From the NCBI GenBank assembly GCA_022575985.1, contig JAKSXM010000007.1, positions 12,960,501-13,024,500 on the forward strand: a DNA stretch of 64,000 nucleotides, read 5' to 3'. Within the stretch, counting starts at the first letter, position 1; every line of letters begins with the position of its first letter. Below are positions 41,901-53,830 of the stretch, piece after piece. Under the pieces are notes generated by a model. It did no database searches and had not been told where the DNA came from. It saw only the letters and a program-made list of their open reading frames with translations. Source of the DNA: Anagrus nilaparvatae. Taxonomy: Eukaryota; Arthropoda; Insecta; Hymenoptera; Mymaridae. Position numbers and translations under genes: made by a program.

Positions 41901-44582
41901 TTTTATTTATTTCGGATTTTAAGAGTAATTCAATAGATTTTTAAAAATTATTCAAATTTTTTTTCAAAACAAAGAAAAAAATAAAACAATAGAATCAGGT
42001 AATTTTTTTTAATTCTAATTTTTGTGATGGTGAAAAATTGCAAACGCTATAGTACAAAAAATCTTTTCGGTGAGCATTGTGAAAAAGTTGAATTTAAAAA
42101 AAAAAAAAATTTTTTTTTTTAGCGAATAAACAGAGAAAAAAACAAAAAAATCCAAATAAGTCATAATCTAATTATTGTAGTTTTATAATATTTACATTCA
42201 ACTTTGTAAAAGAATTATTTCTTAAAATAACTGAGTCAGATCTTTCACATTCCCATTCTTGAAACAAGTTGCTTATGTTATTATTTGACAAATCTATTTT
42301 TTTTAAATTACTGATATAATAAAAAGGCGAAATTTTCTTTGCTGAATTATTATAGTTCAATTTTGACAATTTATTGTTATATAAATAAACGTATTCTAAT
42401 TTTTTAAGTTCAGAAAATGCTTTTTTTCCAATGGTTTTTAGTTGATTATTATTCAAGATAATTTTTTTTAAGTTACTTAAACCAAACAAAGTTTCACTGT
42501 AAACATAGACGTATATTAATTATTAATATAATATATTTGAGATAAAAAAATATTAATCATTGTACTGATAAACTGAAGTAAGCATGTTATACGATAAATT
42601 CAAGTTCTCAATTGTATTTGAATAATTAAAAATTCCTTTTGGCAATGCTTTTATCCTATTTCTGCTTAAATTTAATTTTTTTAATTTTGACATATTTCTA
42701 AAAATATTTACAGGAAGAGATTCTAAAAAATTGCTTTGAAGCTGTATATCGAGCATATTTTGATTATATTTAAAGGCATCTTCTGAAATTGAATAAATTT
42801 CATTTTTGTATAAGCCCAATATTCTCAGTTCCTTCAAATTATCAAATACTCCAGATGATATTATTCGAATATTATTCCAACCAAGTTCTAATACTTCTAA
42901 TCTCTGCATGTGTTTAAATACGGCAATTTTTAAATTAGTTAAATTATTATGATTCAATTTCATTAATGTAAGATTTTCAAGTCCTTCAAACATGCTTGAA
43001 TCAATTTCCCTTAAACAATTTTTTTCAAGAAGCAGATACGTCACTTTTTTTGAGTTTTTAAAAAATCCACTTGGAATTTTAACTAATAGAAATTTTAAAA
43101 AATAGAATTAACTTAATTTTAAAAAATAGAATTAACTATTGATATAATATAATATCTATTGCAGTTAATTAGTTTGTAAACTAAAGAAATTTTTATTCTT
43201 TTTATATTCTGTTATTTAAATAAGAAATTTTATGACATTGAATCTTTGATTCTATATATTTTTTATATCTAGCTCTTTAATTTATTGAATATAAGCTTTT
43301 TTTTTTTGTTTAACATTATTTGTATTTAGAATACCATTCCCCGTACAGTCTGTTTTATCAGACTCTGGGACAGCATGTATGTATGTATGTATAAATGTAT
43401 ATTGTATGTATGTATATATCAATACTGTATAATGGTCAAATAAATAAATAAAAACTTCGGCATCTTGAACGGCAAAAAGTGTTAAATTTTGTAAATCTAA
43501 AATTTCATATTATAATTTAATTTAAATTTACAAACTTAAAATATCGAAGAAATGAAAACCGTCTTTTCCTGAGTGAAGATTATTTCCCAATGTTTCGAGT
43601 TTTTATAAGACTCCTTTTCAAGGGATCCTGTAAAATTTTTTATATAAAACATTTTTAAAATACAGTCACCATAAATAACTAAGTAATTACTACACAGTAA
43701 AAAATAACGAACACAATATTACGATCGTTTAGTAATTTTAGTACGATTTAGTATTATTGCTAGAAAAATAGGAAATTTACTACAATTTGTAGTAATTTTG
43801 CTACTTTGTAGTAATATTGCTACAAGTGTATAGTTATTTTACTATAAATTGTAGTAATATTTTTACACTTGTAGTCAATTTAAAATTTATTGAAATTTCA
43901 CCCAGACATCCGTGGTAGAGCTGCTTTTCAATCACTTGGTTAAATATTCAACCAAAACAATAAATTTTAAATTTACTGCAAGTGTAGTAAAATTACTATA
44001 CAATTTGTAGTAAAATTACTACACTTGTAGTAATATTACTACGAAATAGTAAACGGTAGTAATATTGTGTTCATTATTTTTTACTGTGTAACAATTACTT
44101 AATAGGTAAATTTTTCTTTTTAAAAAAATCGTATTTTAATGTTTTCAAAAATAATTATAATATGTATATAACTACTTGAAAAGGAGTCTTATAAAGATTT
44201 GAAAAGTTGGGAATTTTATTACAATAAACGTCTTCGCTCTGGAAAATTCGATTTTTCATTTATTTAACTATTAAATCTATACCAGTCTTAATAGAAACAA
44301 CAACTTAAAATAGTATTTTAAACTAATCAATATACCTTTTATTAAATCTTGATTAAGTTCTCCAAGATTTTCATTGCATTGTATAACAATTTTTTCTAAA
44401 TCAAGGTACTTTTCAAAAACTTTTTTTGTTAAATTGTTTATTTTAACAAATCTTATAAGTTTATTGTTTTCGTAAGATTTAAAAAATTTAATTGAATTCC
44501 CATATTTATCTTTTACTTCAGCGAACATTAGGGGAGAAGTTATCAACAATAAACATAAAAGAACATGTAACACACCTAACAT
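38088..44582 (-). CDS. Toll-like receptor gene B, five exons, one in-frame TAG
   Basis: Exons 44,582-44,336, 43,082-42,566, 42,496-42,196, 41,468-40,872 and 38,933-38,088 have GT/AG junctions with matching phases and join to 835 codons. In order: signal peptide (MLGVLHVLLCLLLI...), about ten LRRs, a C-terminal LRR cap, an N-terminal cap, further LRRs, a second C-terminal cap, transmembrane segment and TIR domain, the layout of insect Toll. In this family the ectodomain binds Spatzle-like cytokines and the TIR recruits MyD88 for NF-kB signalling. Codon 680 (38,558-38,556) is TAG, between membrane and TIR, so the product would be a 679-residue receptor without TIR unless read through. The TIR downstream is intact, so the change is recent, an assembly error, or functional. 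Paralogue A lies immediately downstream. Confidence 0.85.
39437..40572. mobile_element. TGAGCAATT MITE, copy in gene B intron 4
   Basis: An almost perfect 1,136-bp palindrome (TGAGCAATTATTTTAAAA tips, centre near 40,005) flanked by TA. The corresponding paralogue position (about 2,780) lacks it. There is no coding frame; it is probably mobilised in trans by a TA-specific transposase. Confidence 0.88.
40872..41468 (-). CDS. Gene B exon 4: LRR caps of the ectodomain
   Basis: 597 bases, phase 0 at both ends. Encodes SYIDLSFNDISRI, the cap NPIKCDCEIYDFLKYIQ, the second cap CTNVCDCRKRPFDDLISVNC and LRRs KVELLDLSNNLISEY. It is about 85-90% identical at protein level to the exon at 4,694-4,098, indicating a relatively young duplication. 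Confidence 0.87.
41540..42170 (-). other. Gene B intron 3, no further feature
   Basis: AT-rich intron of about 730 bases; a stretch at 41,570-41,660 is more GC-rich than its surroundings but is not recognised. Confidence 0.5.
42196..43082 (-). CDS. Gene B exons 2 and 3: leucine-rich repeats
   Basis: Exon 2 (43,082-42,566) opens after TTTCTATTAG and encodes about seven consecutive LRRs of 24 residues (for example LKLNHNNLTNLKIAVFKHM-type units). Its donor is CA|GTACAA. Exon 3 (42,496-42,196) opens after ATGTTTACAG and carries three more LRRs (IILNNNQLKTIGKKAF, YVYLYNNKLSKLNY, KIDLSNNNISNLF). The 69-base intron between them is typical of compact insect introns. Confidence 0.85.
43555..44255. 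mobile_element. Older inverted-repeat element enclosing a MITE (candidate)
   Basis: ATAAGACTCCTTTTCAAG at about 43,606-43,623 pairs with CTTGAAAAGGAGTCTTAT at about 44,174-44,191. Looser similarity extends outward (GAAGA(T/C)(G/T)ATT...CCCAA). It lies in gene B intron 1. Confidence 0.5.
43693..44088. mobile_element. TA-flanked MITE, CACAGTAAAAAATAA tips
   Basis: 396 bp. Tips CACAGTAAAAAATAACGAAC and complement match for about 30 bases, with TA on both sides. The interior is rich in TAGTAATATTAC-type repeats. In gene B intron 1. Confidence 0.85.
44336..44582 (-). CDS. Gene B exon 1: signal peptide
   Basis: The ATG at 44,582 is followed by a 20-residue hydrophobic leader. The exon ends GGAGAACTTAATCAAGATTT...AAAAG|GTATAT in phase 1, which joins correctly to exon 2 to give LIKVKIPSGFF. 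Paralogue A has its ATG at the same place, supporting this start. Confidence 0.82.
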
Positions 44583-44694
44583 ATTTAAAAATTTTAAATT
44601 AAAGACACTGTTTTTTAAAATTTTATAACTGAAGAATGAACGTTAATTAAGATTAAATAATGTTATTTGAACTATTTGAAGAAAAAAATCTATA

Positions 44695-45132
44695 CACACA
44701 AAAGAAAGCCGGGGATTTTCAGCCGTGACCTAGTCGGTACACCCACGGAACTTAATGTTTTTATCCAAATAACAATTTTAGGCTGTATACCTCTTTATTT
44801 TATGAACAAAACGCACAATTTTCGTGCTCCAGCAGTCCGGTAAATCGAATTCACAAATTTAATAAACAAATTGTTTACACGCGTACATTTATGTAGTCTT
44901 CAATTGGAATTAATTCCTTTAATAATTTTTAGGAATCATGAATCAAAATTGATGCTTCTTAGTTTCTAAGTTATTAGTATTTTAATATATTGCTGAAAAC
45001 AATATTATACAAGAAAATAATATTACAAAAAATAATATAAGAAATTAACTATCTTCCGTGCTGATATCGTCCAGATATCAGTATCTATGACACGTGGGTT
45101 TGGACTGAAGCTCCCCTACTTTTTTTTGTGTG
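44695..45132. mobile_element. TA-flanked MITE in the gene B upstream region
   Basis: 438 bp. Tips CACACAAAAGAAAGCCGGGGA and a similar complement, TA on both sides. The same upstream position in paralogue A (about 36,470) has no insertion. It lies roughly 110 bases upstream of the gene B ATG and may separate the start from upstream control sequence. Confidence 0.82.
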
Positions 45133-45134
45133 TA

Positions 45135-46080
45135 CATAAAATAGATAATTGACTATCTATACTATTATATTTGTCTTTACATTTGATAATTGATTACGGC
45201 AATAGAATAAGATTAGAACAAAACTCTAAATGTTGAATTAGTATCTTATTTACAAATATTTTATTTACCTAAATAATATGAATCATATTATATTATATGA
45301 TTTCTATTATATTATTGATAGCGCTCTCTATGATGCTATTAAATTTTTATTTTTTAATTTATACAAGAGAATTTTTTTAATTCCTGGGATAAGATAAGTG
45401 AAGTGCGCTAAGACTTCGATTTATTTTTAATACCTCATTTTTTTCTATGGAAGTAGTAATTTTTTTTTCGTTTGATTTTTTCGGGTAGAAATAGTTAACT
45501 TAGTCACATGAAAATTGTTGCAAATCAAGGATAATTTATTAAAGAATACAATTATATTTTATTTTTTTTTTAATTATAAATGGCACTGATGGTTGCTATT
45601 CGCGCGTAAGACCTTTTTTGCTTGCGTGCAGTCTAGCGACTGCAAGGATCATTTTAAACACATGAAACTGAAAAATTTTATTTTTTAATCATATATTTTC
45701 GATATGAATGGAGCAGAATATTTATTTTTTCAAAATTTAAAAGTTTATTCAATTCCACAAAAAAGTACTGAATTTTCGGTTTTTTTTCTTCTTTTGTTAA
45801 TAAAAATATTTTTGAAACCAACATTCAAAATCCCTTTCATTCATATTTTTAGAAATATTATCAGTAACATTTTTGTAAATTCTCGTGATGATTGGTTGAG
45901 TAGATTTTGAGCTACACTGCACGCAAGTTCAAAAGACATTTTTTTTGACATTTTTCATGGTTCCTCATTAACAATAGCAAAATTTTTATAATGGTCTATT
46001 TTATCTAATAAAAATGATAATTTCAGATTTTAATATGTCATAAAAAAAATTTAAGTACTGTGTTTCAAAAGAAAAAATAG
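45135..46080. other. Gene B upstream DNA; no further gene
   Basis: The first 170 bases match the paralogue A upstream region. A weak inverted pair (TTGCGTGCAGT near 45,620, ACTGCACGCAA near 45,915) may mark an old small element. Confidence 0.4.
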
Positions 46081-46084
46081 GAAT

Positions 46085-46260
46085 CAAATTTTCAGAAAAT
46101 TAAGTATCCGATTCGAGATATCATGTATCGAGATACCATACTTTCAAATATAAGTACTTTCATGGAAATAAATGAGGTATTACATCCAAATTAAAAAAAA
46201 AAAAGTACCTCGAGCTTTTTTGGTGAACAAATTTTTGAAAAAAAAATTAGGTCTTAATTC
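46085..46260 (+). repeat. Satellite-like monomers, left of the Helitrons
   Basis: Monomers of the 23.7-25.7 kb family (AATTAAGTATCCGATTCGAG, then TTAGGTCTTAATT). Confidence 0.75.
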
Positions 46261-46310
46261 AATAATAAAATTTATTAGAAATTATTGATCTGAATTGGAG
46301 CTTAACTTTA

Positions 46311-47852
46311 TCCTATATATATATATAAATCTTTAATTTTGTATGTTTGTTTGTTTGTTTGTTTGTTTGTCCGAAATGGGTAAACTTGAACGCGATATAA
46401 GTTAGAGACGCGGGGTTTACGGTAAAAGACGGCAAAAATTACGGATCAAAACATAGGCTAGGTTTCGTTTCGATTGATAACGACAAAAATTTTTTACGCT
46501 GAAAAAACTGAATTTTCAAGAAAAAAATTTTTATTAAATTTTTAAAAAAAACCAATAAAACAAAAAACCGAGGAAAAATTTTACTGTCAAAAAGAATTTC
46601 ATTCAATTCGGGTATATTTTTTACGTATCCACCTAAATTTTCAAGACGATCGGTTCGATCTGTCAAAAGATACAATAATTTTTCGAAAATTATAAAATTT
46701 TAGGACTAATCCTATCCTATATATATATAAATCTTTAATTATGTGTGTATGTGTGTATGTCCGAACGCGATAAACTAGAAAACGATAAAAGCTACAGACA
46801 TAGGGTTTACGGCAAAAGACGGCAAAAATTACGGGTCAAAACATAGGCTAGGTTTATTTCGATTGATAACGACAAAAAATTTTTATGTTGAAAAAACTGA
46901 ATTTCCAAGAAAAAAATTTTTATCAAATTTTCAAAAAAAACCAAAAAAACGGAAAACGGAGGAAAAATTTTAGTATCAAAAAGAATTTTATTCGATTCGG
47001 GTATATTTTTTACGTATCCACCTAAATTTTCAAGGTAATCGGTTCGATCTGTCAAAATTTACAATCATTTTTCGAAAATTATAAAAGTTTAGGACTAATA
47101 TTATATATATTTGTAATTCTTACCGGTTACTAATTTAGTAGCTCAATAGAGTTACTAAAAGAAACTTGTACAGGTATTATCAGGGAGAATCCTAGAATTG
47201 GTAGTTGAGGGAAGCAACTGCCACTTGCGGATCCTAGGGAAGGGTACTCAAGCTTTGTATCGCTGATCGCTAATTATCCGCCTGAGTTCCAACGTCCGTA
47301 ATTTTTATGATTTAGTAAATTTTAGATAATAATTCGGGTAAAAAAGGTTGTTATACAAACTATTGAGTAACCTAAAACAATATATCTTTGGAAAAATCAA
47401 GTTGCAGGGGTCCAGGGGGGCGCAGCCCCCTTGGCGGTTGCCGAGGTGAGCGAAGCGAGCCGGAGGCAGCTAGTACTATATATATTTCTAATTTTTATCA
47501 GTCACTGATGTAGTAACTGAATATAGTAACTAAAAGAAACTTGAACAGCTTTTATCATCAAGCAGAACCCTAGAATGGATAGTCGAGGGACACAACGACT
47601 GCTTGTGGATCCTATGGAAGGGTAGCGAAACTTTGTATTGCTGATCACTAATTATTAGTCTAGGTTCGTATGCCCGTAATTTTTATGATCCAGTAAATTT
47701 TAGAATATACTTAGGGTAAAAAAAGGTTATTTTACAAAATATTGAGTAACATAAAACAACATATTTTTGGAAAAATAAAGTCGCAGGGGTCCAGGGGGGC
47801 GCAGCCCCCATGGTGGCTGCCGGGGCGAGCGAAGCGAGCCGGAGGCAGCTAG
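46311..47852 (+). mobile_element. Outer non-autonomous Helitron, interrupted
   Basis: 5' TCCTATATAT at 46,311 after an A. 3' end GGAGGCAGCTAG at 47,852, preceded by a GC-rich hairpin and followed by T. The interior continues across the inner copy (46,709 to 47,474). Confidence 0.85.
46710..47473 (+). mobile_element. Inner Helitron nested in the outer one
   Basis: Begins TCCTATCC after A (46,709), ends GGAGGCAGCTAG before T (47,474). Removing it restores the outer copy, as judged from the uninterrupted relative at 28,743-29,529. No Rep/helicase. Confidence 0.85.
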
Positions 47853-47864
47853 TGATTTTATAAA

Positions 47865-48290
47865 AAATCAATTATTCAATAATGGTTGTGAAATATCACC
47901 GGTTACAATATTTTCAGATATTAGTACTTTAATGGAATTAAATGAGGTATTACACCAAAAAAAAAAAATATATTGCAGTTTTTTTTATTTTTCTTTTTTT
48001 TTTAATTTTGACAAAAAAAATTTTGAAAAAATTAAGTATCAGATCCAAAAAATTACTATAAAAAAAGTTCTTAAAACTAGTACTTCCATGGAAATAAATT
48101 AGGTACTACGTCCAAAAAGAAAAAAAAAATTGGTATTTTTTGTATTTTTTTGTGAAAAAAATTTTCAGAAAATTAAATATCCGATTCAAGATATCATATA
48201 AAAACCATACATTCAAATACAAGTACTTTCATGGAAATGAATGAGGTATTACATCCAAATTTAAAAAAAAAGAGTTTGAAAATTCGCTCA
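47865..48290 (+). repeat. Satellite-like monomers, right of the Helitrons
   Basis: Same three-monomer order as at 23.7-25.7 kb, so the Helitrons landed in a second block of the array. Confidence 0.75.
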
Positions 48291-48514
48291 ATCGCTTCAT
48301 TAATATTCTTTGAGCTTATATTATACTTCGAGCTTATATTATACTTCCATCTACACGATTTTCTCTAACTGTTAAAAAACAAATTTAATTTTTAATATCT
48401 GTTCATACTATCAACTAAAATTATAACTTAAGTTCCTATATTAAGACCTTATTTTCTTTTCGAAACTTTTATTGTCGAAAAATCTCAAATTACTTTTTTT
48501 TTTAATTGGTGATA

Positions 48515-49653
48515 TGAGCAATTATTCTAAAAGTGATACTTAATTGAGCCTGGAATCGTAAATTTTTTTTTTGAGGGCACATCGATATGACCAGTGTTTT
48601 CAGATAGTTTGAACCTTCAGAAAACCGAAAAAAATCGTGAACAAGAAATCGGCGATAGGTGCCAAAAAGATTTTTTCATTTTTATGTCAAAAAACGTGTT
48701 TTTCGTATCTGAGCTACCCTAAATTTTTAAAATAACTTTTTAGGTAAAAAAACTTTTTTAAAATAGATAAGAAAATCTGATTGCCAGGGAAAAACCACTC
48801 CAGAAGAAAAAAAAACTTATCTTTTTACGATGAAATTTAGCCGAGTTATCGTCAATTTAAGATTTTGCTCAAATTCGTCTTAAAAAAGATTGAAATTTTA
48901 TTGAAAAAAGCCTGTTTCTGAACCTTAAACATGCATTATTCGCTTGATTTTCATCGCAAAATAATAATTTTTTTTTTTAAATCGATTAATGTTTTCCTGG
49001 CAATTCAATTCTTTAAGAAAAAAAATCATTTTTATTGACCAAATTTCAATTTTTAGGTCAAAAGCCTTTGAAAACTGTAAGTAGCAAGATTTACTTAACA
49101 CAGTTTTTGATCTAAAAATTAAAATTTTGTCAATAAAAATAATTTTTTTCTTAAAGAAATGAATTGCCAGGAAAAAATTAATCGATTTAAAAAAAAAAAT
49201 TATTATTTTACGATGAAAATCAAGCGAATAATGCATGTTTAAGGTTCAGAAACAGGCTTTTTTCAATAAAATTTCAATCTTTTTTAAGACGAATTTGAGC
49301 AAAATCTTAAATTGACGATAACTTGGCTAAATTTCATCGTAAAAAGATAAGTTTTTTTTTCTTCTGGAGTGGTTTTTCCCTGGCAATCAGATTTTCTTAT
49401 CTATTTTAAAAACGTTTTTTCACCTAAAAAATTATTTTAAAAATTTAGGGTGGCTCAGATACAAAAAACACGTTTTTTGACATAAAAGTGAAAAAATCTT
49501 TTTGGCACCTATCGCCGATTTCTTGTTCACGATTTTTTTCGGTTTTCTGAAGGTTCAAACTATCTGAAAACACGGGTCATATCGATGTGCCCTCAAAAAA
49601 AAAATTTACGATTCCAGGCTCGAATTAAGTATCACTTTTAAAATAATTGCTCA
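48515..49653. mobile_element. TGAGCAATT MITE, third copy
   Basis: A 1,139-bp palindrome with the same tips, TA flanks (48,513-48,514; 49,654-49,655) and interior as the gene B intron copy. Apparent ORFs inside it are low-complexity. Confidence 0.87.
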
Positions 49654-49655
49654 TA

Positions 49656-50636
49656 TACTTAATTTTCAACCTCAACTTCATAGAACTTAAAATAATTTTT
49701 CATTGTACGCTGCAAAAAATATCTAGTTTCTTACTTTCGGGCAATCTTTCTTTCGGTTTTAATGAAAAATTATGCGTTGAACACGGGACAAAATGTAGGA
49801 AATTTTATGTTCATTGCATACAACTGTATTGAAAAACAAATCCTATTTTGTTTCCTTGTTAAACAAACAGATATTTTATACAAATTTTTTTTTGCATGCA
49901 ATATCTAATTTTTTTCCACGGGTGTATGAAATTGAGAATATCAAGGAAAAAATAATTTTTGGTTTTTTTTACATTATTTTACTTTTATATGAAACAGTCT
50001 CGTTTCAACCATTAGGAATATTTTGTCATTGCTTAAGGAACCGCAAGGCCGATAATTTGGTAGCATTTTTGTTGTTGCACATAGTGCGTTAAAGTAAGAA
50101 TTATATAACTGTAATAAACTAGCTTCTAGCTTAAATATAGTGATCATACTGATAATGCCTCAAATTTTTTATCCTGAGACAAAATAACCACCTGAATTTT
50201 CAAGATTATCATTGAATTTCAAATATTATATGATTTTTGTTGAAAGCTAGTTGCTTCCCATTATATAATCCTAAAATTGATGCACTATGTGAAAAAAAGT
50301 TTTTGTTCAATCATTCTATTCTTACATATGCACTGAAAAAAAATCTGATTCTGGCATTCAAATTTTTTTTCTTCGTTGGACCTGCGGAAAAAATTTTCTT
50401 TACATTTTAAGCTATCGTTACTCAAAAAAAAAAATCTATTCACCATCGCCGATTTTTTTTTGTACTAAAAATAATTTTTAAAATGTTGAATTTATTAATC
50501 AGTTACATCTTAAAAGGATTAACTTAATTATATTTTACAGGAAACTTATTTATTATATTAATTAAAATATATCCTGCATCCGAATTCTTTATATGCGAAG
50601 TAAAACAGAAAAGTGCGAGATTTTTAAATTTTTTGA
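49656..50636. other. No gene; diverged TE sequence
   Basis: Around 49,895-49,980 the sequence resembles the palindrome arm at 14,735-14,815 (TAATTTTTTCCA...CAAGGAAAA.ATAATTTTT). Otherwise nothing is recognised. Confidence 0.35.
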
Positions 50637-50863
50637 TGGCTTAATCTAGAGTTCCACGATATTTCGATGTTGATGTCTTGTTTTCGATACGATATCGATA
50701 TCAAAGGGCTCGATATTTCGATAATATCGATATCGGTTTTTATCAATGAAATGCATAGTGATTCCTTAGTACGATTGTCCGTTTCTAGCAGTCCACCCGC
50801 CCATCGCAAAAGACAATATGGCCTGATTGTTGTTTGGTATAGTTAATAAATTATTTTGCATTT

Positions 50864-53437
50864 TTGAAAATTCAATTGTTAATTTTTCTGTTGGTACGTT
50901 ATTATTTGTACATTTTTGTTTGTTTAATATACCGCCCAACCTATGTACCTTTTGATGCTGACCCTCAGTTCCTATCTAACCTGCGCGACTTGTGCTCAAA
51001 TTACAGTCACAAGATTATTATGGGTGACTTAAATACTAACATGTTAACCGAGTGTAGCAATACTATCTTTATGAAGGACATTCTCAATGAATTATCTTTG
51101 CAAGTAATTAATCATGGCGCAACACGTCGTCCCCCCGGTATTAGCGTTTGTAAGACCTGGATAGACATTATGTGCGTAGACAGCAATGATACAGTCCTTA
51201 GTCACCATAATAAAATCCCGCCCTTTCTGAGCGACCACAACCTCATAGAAGCAGAAATAAAAATATTTTTGCCTAAAATTCCGAAGGAAAGTTTCTCTTA
51301 TAGGAAGCTCAATGACATAACCCCTGAAGCCATAAATGAAATTCTGAATCAGCATGATTGGTCGGAATTTGACGCACCTAACTTAGACTTAGACTCTGCT
51401 GTTACCAGTCTCAGCAGGAATCTACAGACTGTGATTGACAATCTAGCACCACTCAAAACTATCAATCCCAAAAAATCCAAACATCCTTGGATTGATAATA
51501 AATTAAATTTCATGATATTGAAGCGTAAGTCCATCGAACGTCGGTACCTTAATTCAAAAAACTCCTCTCTCTTAGATAAGCTATTACAGCTCACTAATGA
51601 AATAGAGGAGCTTTCTGAAACTGCTCATAACACATTTTTACGTGCAAGACTGGAAGAAGCAATAGATAATAATCGCGATATATGGCGTGAAATGAAACAC
51701 CTAGGACTACTACCTACTCCACGCAGTGACCTTCATGGTTACTCCCCAGACGACCTTAACAGTATCTTTGCTTCTGTATCAACTTCACCTACAGAGAATA
51801 TTGAAGAAACCTGTAAGCTGATAAACTCAGCATCCAGTGACGGCTTTTGTTTTGTTGAGGTCACTTTGAACGATGTTATTCTGGCAGTAGCCTATTTTTC
51901 ATCCCAAGCTGTGGGTTCTGATGGTATACCTCACAAAATAATAGCAAAATCACTCCCCACCCTTGGCCCTTATTTGGTGCAACTTTTTAATGCGTCTCTC
52001 TTAGGTGGAGCATTTCCTACAGCTTGGAAAAAATCCTTACTAGTAGCTATTAAAAAGACTTTTATTCCATCCTCAGCTTCTGATTTCCGCCCTGTTGCTC
52101 TTTTATGCTTCCTCTCGAAGGTGCTAGAAAAGCTGGCCCATGATCAGATTAGTAGCTACATAAGACAGAACAAGATATTAGACCCGCTACAGACTGGCTT
52201 TAGACCTTACAGCAGTACTGAAACAGCCTTACTTAAATTAACAGAGGACATACGGTTTGGCAAAAGCAAACGATTAATGACATTTTTACTGCAGTTTGAC
52301 TTTAACAAGGCCTTTGATTCTATAGCACCATCTAAGTTAATAATTAAACTAAAATCCATGGGATTTTCAAAAAGCGCCTTGCTATGGATCAAATCTTACC
52401 TCCAAGTCAGACAATTGCAAGTTACCACGAAAACATCTTCCTCTGACCCTCTTGGAGTTAACCTTGGAGTCCCACAGGGGTCTGTACTTAGTCCTCTCTT
52501 GTTCTGCCTTTATATAAATGACGTTAAAGAACACCTCGACGCAGACGTTTTTCACTTACTGTATGCAGACGACTTACAAATCTATGTCCAAGCTTCACCT
52601 GAGAGCGCGAATGAGGCAATTGAGAAACTCTCAATAGCGGCTCACAACATTAAAATTTGGGCCAAAAAGGTATCTTTGAGACTAAACCCTGACAAGACGC
52701 AAGCAATATTTTTTGGCACCAATCACTTTGTAGACCAACTTGACAGACTAAACCTACCTGGAGTGACTGTAAGTGAAGGAGTAACTGTGCCTTTTGTAAA
52801 AGAGGTTAAGAGCCTATGAGTAATCCTAGATAATAAACTATCATGGGAATCGCATGTTACATCATTAGGAAAAAAGGTTAACAGAGTCCTTTACACTCTA
52901 CGGTTTATCAGACAATGCACAACTGACGCTCTTCGAATCAAGCTTGTGCAAGCTCTAGTAATACCTCACCTAGATTACTGCTCGGTTGTATATTTAGACT
53001 GCTCGAAGAACTTAAAAGACAGAATGCAACGGATGAGCAATACATGTCTGAGATATGTGTTTGGAATCGGCAGAGATATTCACATTACTCCCTATAGGGA
53101 ACAATTAGGGTGGTTAACATGCAACACACGTAGGTTGTACTTTACATCTATTATTATGTACAAAATCCTCCGTCTACATCAGCCGGATTATTTAACTTCC
53201 AATTTGGTTAAATACAATCCCAAAGAAACAGCTAGAGGGGATTTACTAACAAGGGAGTTAAGTATACCTGATCTTGAAGAGTGGCATGGTGATTTCTCTT
53301 TTCAAGTGCAAGGTGCAAAAAGCTGGAACTCACTTCCATTGGCAATTAGATTCCTCCCATCGATTGACTCTTTTAAATCAGGCCTTTTAAATTCTCTAAG
53401 AGCATCGAATCATACATATGATGACTCGGCCTTTTAA
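50864..53437 (+). pseudogene. LINE ORF2: partial endonuclease and reverse transcriptase, one stop
   Basis: 858 codons in one frame interrupted only by TGA at 52,817 (probably GGA in LGVILDNKLSW). Visible are the endonuclease tail (CLIYRPTYVPFDAD, IMGDLNTNML, FLSDHNLIEAEI) and RT (AVGSDGIPHKII, QFDFNKAFDSI, GVPQGSVLSPLLF, LLYADDLQIYV with the catalytic Asp pair at about codon 567). The thumb and C-terminal tail end in AKSWNSLPLAIRF. The first roughly 12 codons are host-derived, and the endonuclease N-terminal half is missing. Nearly intact, hence young, but not autonomous. Confidence 0.88.
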
Positions 53438-53830
53438 AATTCAAAATTATCAAATAAGAGTGTTATATCTGCCTATTTATATTAAATTGTATTAAAGCTA
53501 CCTATAAATAAATAAAAGTTATCTATTCTATTGCTATGAAACGACTGTGATATACTTTATCGTATTGTTAGAAAGTTAATTAAAATATTAAATTATTAGC
53601 TGCACATTAATTACTGTTACTATTACATTGCTTACTTTTAGAATTTTAATTTTAATTTTTTCTTTTTTATACACATATAACTTATTTTTAACAAGTTATC
53701 TATATTATGTTATATTAAAATTGTTATAAATCGCTATTACTATCTATGTAACCTATCTATCAAATTTTTGTAAAACAAAATAAAATATTATTTACATTTA
53801 CATTTACATTTACATTTATTTATTGGCATT
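50875..53830 (+). mobile_element. Jockey/CR1-like LINE, 5'-truncated
   Basis: ORF2 homology starts in mid-endonuclease near 50,905. The 3' end is marked by four tandem ATTTAC units (about 53,788-53,815) instead of poly(A), as in CR1/L2-type elements that end in short microsatellites. No target duplication was identified. Confidence 0.75.

Noticed and set aside
48925..49236. 103-residue ORF in the third hairpin MITE
   Set aside because: It lies across a palindrome centre and is Phe/Lys/Ile low-complexity; not conserved as a frame in the other copies.
50864..50905. N-terminal signal-like stretch of the LINE ORF as a new gene start
   Set aside because: It starts at TTG and comes from flanking DNA joined to a 5'-truncated LINE.
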